A DNA stretch of 29,307 nt from JBBTTS01 sp038064135 (GTDB taxonomy: Bacteria > Patescibacteriota > Saccharimonadia > Saccharimonadales > OMJO01): positions 1 to 29,307 of the forward strand of contig JBBTTS010000004.1 of NCBI GenBank assembly GCA_038064135.1, written 5' to 3'. Under the pieces are notes generated by a model that worked only from the letters and a program-made list of their open reading frames with translations, did no database searches and was not told the origin of the DNA. This document shows positions 23,723-29,307 of this stretch, piece after piece. Position 1 is the first letter of the stretch; each line of letters begins with the position of its first letter. Made by a program: the position numbers and the translations under genes.

Positions 23723-23731
23723 TGCTATAAT
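23723..23731 (+). promoter_or_regulatory. Extended -10 promoter of ftsE, leaderless type
   Basis: TGCTATAAT (TG 23723-23724, TATAAT 23726-23731) ends 8 nt before ATG 23740. Another ATG at 23736 is out of frame. There is no Shine-Dalgarno. Confidence 0.6.
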
Positions 23732-23739
23732 ACTCATGC

Positions 23740-24444
23740 ATGATATTACTCGACAGGGTAACAAAAGTTTACGGCAAATCCAACAACGCGCTTGATCGTG
23801 TAAGTTTGCACGTCGAAGCTAAAGAATTTGTAATTATTGTTGGCAAAAGTGGTGCCGGAAAATCTACATTATTAAAGCTGCTTACCCGCGAGGAACGTCC
23901 AACTAGCGGTAAAATTGTCGTGGGCGGGCTTGATTACGATAAATTAAAAGACAAAGATATCCCACTTCTGAGGCGAAAAATCGGCGTGGTATTTCAAGAC
24001 TTTAAATTATTACCAAACCGAAATGTATTCGAAAATGTAGCTTTTGCACTGGAAATTGTAGGCTATGGTAACAGAGAAATTCAGCACACAGTTCCAAGAG
24101 TTCTTGATATTGTAGGACTAAAAGGAAAAGAGAAGCGAATGCCTTTGGAACTTTCTGGTGGTGAACGTCAACGTGTGGCTATTGCAAGAGCTATTGTGCG
24201 TCAGCCAAAAATATTAATAGCCGATGAACCCACAGGTAATCTTGACCCAAAACACGCCTGGGATGTCATTAAAGTTTTAGAAAAAATTAATCGTTTCGGT
24301 ACAACTGTACTTTTAACAACTCATAACCAAGATATAGTTAACAAACTCAAACGTCGAGTAATAACTATCGAAGATGGTCGAATTGCAAGCGATCGAGCAA
24401 ACGCTAAATATTCAAACCAAACAAATCAGGCTAAATTACAATGA
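23740..24444 (+). CDS. ftsE: Cell division ATP-binding protein FtsE
   Basis: The ATPase of the FtsEX complex, which converts ATP hydrolysis into activation of wall hydrolases at the septum. The 234 residues show Walker A GKSGAGKST (35-43), FQDFKLLPNRNVFENV, a pattern typical of FtsE, signature LSGGERQR (138-145), Walker B ILIADEP (158-164) and the switch HNQD. A short polar tail follows the ATPase fold. The ATGA overlap with ftsX (24441-24444) couples the two. The next gene encodes a coiled-coil CHAP hydrolase, the expected output partner. Confidence 0.95.
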   Translation: MILLDRVTKVYGKSNNALDRVSLHVEAKEFVIIVGKSGAGKSTLLKLLTREERPTSGKIVVGGLDYDKLKDKDIPLLRRKIGVVFQDFKLLPNRNVFENVAFALEIVGYGNREIQHTVPRVLDIVGLKGKEKRMPLELSGGERQRVAIARAIVRQPKILIADEPTGNLDPKHAWDVIKVLEKINRFGTTVLLTTHNQDIVNKLKRRVITIEDGRIASDRANAKYSNQTNQAKLQ

Positions 24445-25385
24445 GTCATCAATTCATCACATTTTGGCGAATTATAAAAGCTGGTATGCAAAACTTTGCC
24501 AGAAGTTTGGCGCTTGCAACCGCCGCCATTGCCGTAATGGTAATCACACTTACAATCGTATTATTTTCGGCGATAGCAAATTCAACCTTTACATACACAG
24601 TGCAGGGACTTACCGACAAAATCGATATATCAGTATATTTAAAAGATGAAGTTTCTGATTCACAACGTGACAAATTAGTTAACAATATTAAGCAACTTCA
24701 AAATGTTAAGAGTGTAAACTATTTAACAAAAGAACAGGCGTTAGAAGTCTACAAAGAAGATAATAAAAATGACATAGATTTACTTCTTGCGATTTCACAA
24801 ACAGACAATCCGCTGCCGCAAACCATCCGCATTAAACCAGTAGACCCCGATAAGATCAACGAAATCAAAAGCTTTTTAGACAAAGAAGACATTAAAGCAC
24901 TTCAGTCAGATGAAACATCTTATTCGGGCGCTCGGCAAGACGCAATAGATAAAATTGCAAAAGCTGCAAAATTTTTACGACGAGCGGGTTTGGTGGGTGT
25001 AGTTGTTTTTGCGTTAGTATCGATGTTAATTATCTTCAACACTATCCGAATGTTAATTTTTAATCGTCGAGATGAACTTACAATCATGCGGTTGCTTGGG
25101 GCAGGCAGTTGGTTTATAAAGGGCCCGTTTGTGGTTGAGACAATACTTTATGGAATAGTCTCTGCGGTAGTTTCGGTAAGCCTTTGTAATGCCGTGTTTG
25201 CTATTTCAGCCAATGCCTTTGAGGCAAGTAGTTTGGGCCTACTAGATATTGGTTATGCAAGCAAATATTTTGCAGATCACTTCTGGTGGATATTGTTGAT
25301 TCAGCTTGCAATTGGTATACTTATAGGTGCCGCATCCTCCCTAATTGCCACGCGGCGCTACCTGAAATTTAAGACCACGAAATAA
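24441..25385 (+). CDS. ftsX: Cell division protein FtsX
   Basis: The membrane half of FtsEX. Four helices are visible: one N-terminal (about 22-47) and three C-terminal (about 183-203, 230-255, 281-303), with an extracytoplasmic domain at about 48-180 that in other bacteria binds the coiled coil of EnvC, PcsB or RipC. The FtsX-domain coupling sequence IFNTIRMLIFNRRDELTIMRLLGAG sits around 197-222. Length 314 is normal. It overlaps ftsE by 4 nt and lies 93 nt before the CHAP hydrolase start. Confidence 0.94.
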   Translation: MSHQFITFWRIIKAGMQNFARSLALATAAIAVMVITLTIVLFSAIANSTFTYTVQGLTDKIDISVYLKDEVSDSQRDKLVNNIKQLQNVKSVNYLTKEQALEVYKEDNKNDIDLLLAISQTDNPLPQTIRIKPVDPDKINEIKSFLDKEDIKALQSDETSYSGARQDAIDKIAKAAKFLRRAGLVGVVVFALVSMLIIFNTIRMLIFNRRDELTIMRLLGAGSWFIKGPFVVETILYGIVSAVVSVSLCNAVFAISANAFEASSLGLLDIGYASKYFADHFWWILLIQLAIGILIGAASSLIATRRYLKFKTTK

Positions 25386-25439
25386 AGCTCTAAATATTAA
25401 TAAAAACCATCAATTAAACCCGCGAAAATGGGGGTAGCT

Positions 25440-25474
25440 TATAGTCCCCTGGGCTTGATAAAGCATAAGAGGTG
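25440..25474 (+). promoter_or_regulatory. Candidate promoter -10 and SD of the CHAP hydrolase gene
   Basis: TATAGT at 25440-25445 could serve as a -10 box, followed by a leader of about 25-30 nt with AAGAGGTG (25467-25474) as Shine-Dalgarno 4 nt before ATG 25479. The earlier in-frame ATG at 25428 lies upstream of both and has no ribosome site. Confidence 0.4.
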
Positions 25475-25478
25475 TGAT

Positions 25479-26681
25479 ATGATAAATATGGCTATGAAAA
25501 CACAAAAAAAGAAAAATAGCCTAATTCAGATACTCCAACGACTACACCTAGGTGTTGTTGTACTTGTATTAGCTTTTAGTTTCGTGGCTGCTCGTACAGT
25601 ACTGGCCGACAGATTCACCGACCAAATTAATCAAATCAAGCAAGAAAATAACGTTAAACAAGGCCGACTAGACGTATTAAAAGTCGAGGCCGATGGTCTG
25701 CAGGCCACAATTAGTGCTTTGCAATCTCAAATTAATGGACTTCAGGCCCAGATAAATGAAAACCAAGCCAAAAACGACCAGCTTCAAAAAGATATTATCG
25801 AGGCCGAAGCCGAGCTAGCCAAGCAAAAGAAACTACTTGGACAGAGCATTAAAGCTATGTATTTAGAGGGCCAAATTAGTACCATCGAAATGTTAGCCAG
25901 TAGCAATGACTTAAGTGAATTTGTCGACAAACAACAGTATCGCGATGCAGTTAAAACCAAGATTAAAAACACAGTCGATAAAGTTACAGCCCTAAAACAA
26001 CAACTAAAAACTCAAAAAGAAGAAGTCGAAAGGCTGTTAAAGGAACAAAAAATTCTTCAGGCAAACGTTGCTTCACAGAAAGCCGAGCAAGACAGGTTGC
26101 TAGGCCTAAATGTTGGCGAACAGTCAACTGTTAATCAGCAAATGAAAGATAATTATGCTCGTATAGCTGAGCTTCGTCGCCAACAGGCTATTGAAAACGC
26201 CAAAATATTTAACGGTGTGCAGGCAGGAATTCCAGGCGGTGGTGGCTATCCTTGGGGCAACGCGTACTGTGTACACACTGGCCAGGTAGGCGGTGATTGC
26301 TGGAATTACGATTGGTATTTCAACGGTAGCCCATGGGATAGTTGGGGTTATGGGTTCAGAAATTGCACAAGCTGGGTAGCCTACAAATTGGCACTAGACG
26401 GAAAAAGCGGTTTTACATATTTAGGAAACGCAGCTGATTGGCCATGGGGAGCTCAAGCTCGTGGAATTTCGGTGACATACGGGAACGGTGCTCGCCCCGG
26501 AGATGCCGTCGTTAACCCAAATGGTTATTATGGCCATGTCATGTATGCCGAAGCGGTGCTCGAGGATGGTCGTGTGGTAGTAAGTGACTACAACCGAGCA
26601 GGTGATGGTTTATACCGCGGTCCAGAAGGCGGTAGCGCAATGGCTGTTTCACAGGCTGGTTTGTACTTTATTCACTTCTAA
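25479..26681 (+). CDS. Secreted coiled-coil CHAP-domain peptidoglycan hydrolase (PcsB/CwlO-like FtsEX partner)
   Basis: A 400-residue wall hydrolase. Residues 1-22 are basic, a hydrophobic signal segment covers about 24-42 with probable cleavage after VLA (about 43). Residues 45-245 form a long coiled coil rich in Gln/Lys/Glu of the PcsB/EnvC/CwlO kind, interrupted near 123-150. A glycine-rich hinge (IPGGGGYPWG) leads to the C-terminal CHAP domain with likely catalytic Cys296 (NCTSWVAY), His353 (GHVMY) and Asn372. CHAP enzymes cut peptidoglycan as amidases or endopeptidases. Since it lies directly behind ftsEX, the coiled coil most likely docks on FtsX and is opened by ATP hydrolysis. The start at 25479 is set by AAGAGGTG; ATG 25488 and 25494 are alternatives. 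Confidence 0.9.
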   Translation: MINMAMKTQKKKNSLIQILQRLHLGVVVLVLAFSFVAARTVLADRFTDQINQIKQENNVKQGRLDVLKVEADGLQATISALQSQINGLQAQINENQAKNDQLQKDIIEAEAELAKQKKLLGQSIKAMYLEGQISTIEMLASSNDLSEFVDKQQYRDAVKTKIKNTVDKVTALKQQLKTQKEEVERLLKEQKILQANVASQKAEQDRLLGLNVGEQSTVNQQMKDNYARIAELRRQQAIENAKIFNGVQAGIPGGGGYPWGNAYCVHTGQVGGDCWNYDWYFNGSPWDSWGYGFRNCTSWVAYKLALDGKSGFTYLGNAADWPWGAQARGISVTYGNGARPGDAVVNPNGYYGHVMYAEAVLEDGRVVVSDYNRAGDGLYRGPEGGSAMAVSQAGLYFIHF

Positions 26682-26714
26682 ACTTTATTTAAAAAATTAA
26701 AAAAGTTATTTTTA

Positions 26715-26753
26715 TGCGATAATGTAACGACAAGTTATTTGATATTCGGAGGG
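26715..26753 (+). promoter_or_regulatory. Extended -10 promoter and Shine-Dalgarno of the S41 protease gene
   Basis: TGCGATAAT (TG 26715-26716, GATAAT 26718-26723) is an extended -10, giving a leader of about 28 nt. GGAGGG at 26748-26753 then lies 4 nt before the TTG start at 26758 and decides that start. Confidence 0.5.
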
Positions 26754-26757
26754 AAAT

Positions 26758-27972
26758 TTGCAAGTTTTACCACATAAAAATCAAACACGAAAATCTAAAA
26801 AAATCTTACAAAAAATTGGACTAGTTCTGGTCGCTTTTTTAATTTTTGTATCAGGCTGGGGTGTGGGCAACGGTATTATCGGTATCCCCGCTAAAAAAAT
26901 TAATACCAATAAACAATTGCCAAGTGACTTAAATTACAAAACGGTCGAACAAGTTTATGATAGCTTAAAGTCTAACTTTGACGGCGAACTTAGTGAAAGC
27001 GAGCTATTAGATGGCTTAAAACAAGGTCTTGCTAAAGCCTCTAAAGACCCATATACCGAATATTTAAATATCGAAGACGCCAAAGAATTTAGCGAAGATA
27101 TTACAGGCACCTTTACCGGCATTGGTGCCGAACTAGAACGCGAAGAAAAAAATATCATCATTGTATCGCCAATAAGTGGATTTCCAGCCGAAAAAGCTGG
27201 CCTGAGGCCGCGTGACATTGTTGCCGAAATTGACGGCAATAGCGCTTATGATATTAGTGTTCAAGAGGCCGTTAAAAAAATTCGCGGCCCTGAAAACACT
27301 GTAGTTAAACTTAAAATTGTGCGCTCTGGTTCGCAAGTAATAGACGTTGAAATCACTCGGGCCAAAATTTCTATACCAAGTGTTGAACAAAAAATCCTGG
27401 ACGGCAACATCGGCTATGTTAAAATTTCTCGCTACGGAGATGACACGACTAGGTTAGTTCGAGATGCCGCACTTAGTTTTAAATCTAAAAACGTAAAAGG
27501 TGTAATTTTAGATGTTCGTAATGACCCTGGCGGACTGCTTGATGCGGCTGTTGACGTGTCGAACATTTGGCTCGAAAAAGGCAAAACTATTCTAGAAGAA
27601 AAACGTGGAAACGTTGTGGTAAAGCAATTTAATGCAAAAAATACACCGATTCTTAAAGGTGTACCAACAGTAGTTTTGATTAATGATGGCAGCGCCAGTG
27701 CTAGTGAGATTACTGCAGGTGCGCTACGCGATAATAATGTCGCTACACTTATTGGTGTTAAATCTTTCGGCAAAGGCAGCGTGCAACAACTAGTTAATTT
27801 TGGTGACGGAACGGTTTTAAAAGTTACCATTGCAAGGTGGTACACACCAAGCGGTAAAAACATCGACAAAGAGGGGATTAACCCCGACCAAGAAGTAAAG
27901 TTAACCGAAGAAGACGCCAAAGCTAAGCGCGACCCGCAACTTGACGCCGCTATCCAAAGACTGCGTCAATAA
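26758..27972 (+). CDS. ctpA: Membrane-anchored S41 carboxy-terminal processing protease (CtpA/CtpB)
   Basis: A serine protease of 404 residues that trims or degrades exported proteins. A basic N-terminus is followed by one membrane helix (about 19-40), a short N-terminal helical region (EQVYDSLKSNFDGELSESELLDG), a PDZ domain (about 115-195, TFTGIGAELE..) and the S41 core with the Ser/Lys dyad Ser314 (NDGSASASE) and Lys339 (FGKGSVQQ), 25 residues apart as in CtpB. The C-terminus YTPSGKNIDKEGINPD is typical. Start is TTG 26758, set by GGAGGG. In several bacteria such proteases control the level of peptidoglycan hydrolases, which fits its position after ftsEX and the CHAP gene; that role is inferred. 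Confidence 0.93.
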   Translation: MQVLPHKNQTRKSKKILQKIGLVLVAFLIFVSGWGVGNGIIGIPAKKINTNKQLPSDLNYKTVEQVYDSLKSNFDGELSESELLDGLKQGLAKASKDPYTEYLNIEDAKEFSEDITGTFTGIGAELEREEKNIIIVSPISGFPAEKAGLRPRDIVAEIDGNSAYDISVQEAVKKIRGPENTVVKLKIVRSGSQVIDVEITRAKISIPSVEQKILDGNIGYVKISRYGDDTTRLVRDAALSFKSKNVKGVILDVRNDPGGLLDAAVDVSNIWLEKGKTILEEKRGNVVVKQFNAKNTPILKGVPTVVLINDGSASASEITAGALRDNNVATLIGVKSFGKGSVQQLVNFGDGTVLKVTIARWYTPSGKNIDKEGINPDQEVKLTEEDAKAKRDPQLDAAIQRLRQ

Positions 27973-28003
27973 AAACTAACTAAGTCGTGGTGATTTCTAC
28001 GTC

Positions 28004-28057
28004 TTGAAGCTTAAGCATTAGATAAGGTAGTATCTAAATAATTAACAAGCGGGGGAG
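28004..28057 (+). promoter_or_regulatory. Candidate pyrG promoter with inverted repeat and GA-rich leader
   Basis: TTGAAG (28004-28009), 18 nt, TAGTAT (28028-28033) is a possible promoter. TTAGATA-N6-TATCTAA (28018-28037) is an exact 7-bp inverted repeat across the -10. GGGGGAG (28051-28057) is 17 nt from the ATG, long for a Shine-Dalgarno; TAGGTAG (28059-28065) is closer. Confidence 0.35.
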
Positions 28058-28074
28058 ATAGGTAGCGGTCGTGC

Positions 28075-29307
28075 ATGGCAAAAAAGTCGACTAAATACAT
28101 TTTTGTAACAGGTGGTGTACTTTCTGGACTCGGAAAGGGCATCACGGCCGCCTCTATCGGAAATCTGCTTAAAGCTCGAGGATTAAAAGTAAACATCCAA
28201 AAATGCGACCCATATCTAAATGTAGATGCTGGGTTATTAAATCCAGCTGAGCATGGCGAGTGTTTCGTAACCAAAGACGGTGCCGAAACCGATCTCGACC
28301 TTGGCCATTATGAAAGATTTTTAGATCAAGAGCTCACGCAAAGTAGCTCGGTTATGAGCGGACGAATATTAAGCAGAGTTATAGAAGGTGAACGAAACGG
28401 TAAATACGGCGGCAAAACCGTGCAATTTATACCTCATGTAACGTGGGCTAGCCAAGAGGCCATTACCGAAGCAGCCAAAGGTTTTGATGTTCATATTGTC
28501 GAAATTGGTGGCACCATTGGTGATTACGAGGGGCTTAGTTTTGTAGAGGCAATTAGGGAATTAGGCCTAAGACTTGGCCCAGACAATTGCGTTTTTGTTC
28601 ACGTGGTATATTTGCCTTACCTGGGGGCCAGTCAAGAATTTAAAACGAAACCAGCTCAAAACGCCGTCCGCGAGCTTCGAGGTCTGGGTATTGTACCTGA
28701 TGTTTTAGTTGTAAGGAGCGAATCAAAACCGCCACGTGGCGTAGTAAGTAAACTTAGCTTATTTGCTGGTATAGATTCAGGTGCCGTAGTTCTTTTACCA
28801 AATGCCAAAAGTATTTACCAAGTTCCACTAACTTTAGAAGATAGCGGAATCGCTAAAGTAATTTGTACGAAAATTGGACTAAAAACCAAACGTCCAGCCC
28901 TAAAAGCCTGGCGAGAAGTTGCTAAACGCGCCGTCAAAACAAACAGTAAAGATATAAGTATTGGCATATTGGCAAAATATCTCGATAACCAAGACACTTA
29001 CATATCAGTAAGTGAGGCCCTGCATGCAGCAGCCTGGTGGCAAGATTTGAATTTAAATATTAACTGGATAGATACCGAAAATTTAGATTCTACTAACATA
29101 AAACAAATTATTTCTTCGTGTGACGGTATCGTTGTTCCCGGTGGCTTTGGGGTCCGTGGGTTGGAGGGCAAAATATTAGCGGCTCGTTTTGCTTTGAAAC
29201 ACAAGGTTCCGTATTTAGGACTCTGTTTAGGCCTTCAAATGGCAGTAATTGCAGCGGCGAGAAATGCAGGGCTCGAATCTGCTACATCAGAAGAAATAGA
29301 TGCCGAT
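28075..29307 (+). CDS. pyrG: CTP synthase, N-terminal 411 residues (partial, runs off the window)
   Basis: CTP synthase makes CTP from UTP, ATP and glutamine. Open from ATG 28075 to the window edge without a stop. The synthetase domain shows the P-loop VTGGVLSGLGKGI (about 11-23), KCDPYLNVDAG, and EIGGTIGDYEG; the class I glutamine amidotransferase domain begins at about 300, with PGGFGVRG and the nucleophile Cys384 in YLGLCLGLQ. About 120-130 residues remain to be expected beyond the edge, including the His/Glu pair. It lies 102 nt after the S41 protease gene and probably has its own promoter. The GGGC-start attenuation signal known for Bacillus pyrG was not seen. Confidence 0.95.
   Translation, partial: MAKKSTKYIFVTGGVLSGLGKGITAASIGNLLKARGLKVNIQKCDPYLNVDAGLLNPAEHGECFVTKDGAETDLDLGHYERFLDQELTQSSSVMSGRILSRVIEGERNGKYGGKTVQFIPHVTWASQEAITEAAKGFDVHIVEIGGTIGDYEGLSFVEAIRELGLRLGPDNCVFVHVVYLPYLGASQEFKTKPAQNAVRELRGLGIVPDVLVVRSESKPPRGVVSKLSLFAGIDSGAVVLLPNAKSIYQVPLTLEDSGIAKVICTKIGLKTKRPALKAWREVAKRAVKTNSKDISIGILAKYLDNQDTYISVSEALHAAAWWQDLNLNINWIDTENLDSTNIKQIISSCDGIVVPGGFGVRGLEGKILAARFALKHKVPYLGLCLGLQMAVIAAARNAGLESATSEEIDAD

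Noticed and set aside
25430..25449. GGGG ... CCCC hairpin upstream of the CHAP gene as a terminator for ftsEX
   Set aside because: Four-base stem with an 11-nt loop and no T run.
25428..25478. Earlier ATG for the CHAP hydrolase
   Set aside because: It adds 17 residues in front of a normal signal peptide and lacks a ribosome site; AAGAGGTG points to 25479.

Overview
The window is a gene-dense chromosomal segment (about 98% accounted for) carrying mostly housekeeping genes of a bacterium with a reduced, Patescibacteria/CPR-like gene set; Candidatus Saccharibacteria (TM7) is my best guess, by inference. Supporting points are a ProRS without its usual insertion domain, a SecA without the C-terminal zinc motif, a ribosome/lipid operon lacking pyrH, cdsA and dxr, monoderm-style division genes (FtsEX with a CHAP hydrolase) and many genes with no Shine-Dalgarno. 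UGA ends five genes and an RF2 gene is present, so the code is standard, which argues against the UGA-as-glycine lineages Gracilibacteria and Absconditabacteria.

Layout. 1-1624: end of rpsB, tsf, a small Cys-containing ORF, frr. 1639-4811: two tandem, paralogous, secreted or anchored alpha/beta hydrolases on the minus strand, splitting the ribosomal/lipid cluster. 4901-10878: uppS, rseP, a CPBP protease, proS, greA, lysS. 10905-12991: MacB-type ABC ATPase and permease. 13033-14553: an anchored leucine-rich-repeat protein and a seven-helix membrane protein that looks like a heliorhodopsin without the retinal lysine. 14574-16857: rsmE, a convergent winged-helix/NUDIX regulator and a divergent PD-(D/E)XK nuclease with four cysteines. 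16918-23689: serS, hpf, secA, an M16 peptidase, prfB. 23740-27972: ftsE, ftsX, a coiled-coil CHAP hydrolase and an S41 (CtpA) protease, which together look like a septal wall-cleavage module. 28075 to the edge: pyrG, cut off at the 3' side.

Gene expression. Two kinds of start are visible. About ten genes have a TATAAT-like box 6-9 nt before the start codon and no Shine-Dalgarno, the layout of leaderless mRNAs (uppS, proS, lysS, ABC ATPase, heliorhodopsin-like gene, nuclease, serS, prfB, ftsE, first hydrolase). Others have a clear Shine-Dalgarno (tsf, frr, greA, rsmE, NUDIX, secA, CHAP, ctpA). Several -10 boxes are of the extended TGnTATAAT type. No tRNA, rRNA, CRISPR array or insertion sequence was seen.

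The most interesting observations are the lysine-less heliorhodopsin-like protein with an inverted repeat over its promoter, the leaderless-start pattern, the paired repeat-plus-hydrolase exoproteins, and the HTH-NUDIX regulator whose own promoter carries a palindrome. All functional statements rest on motif reading without database searches.
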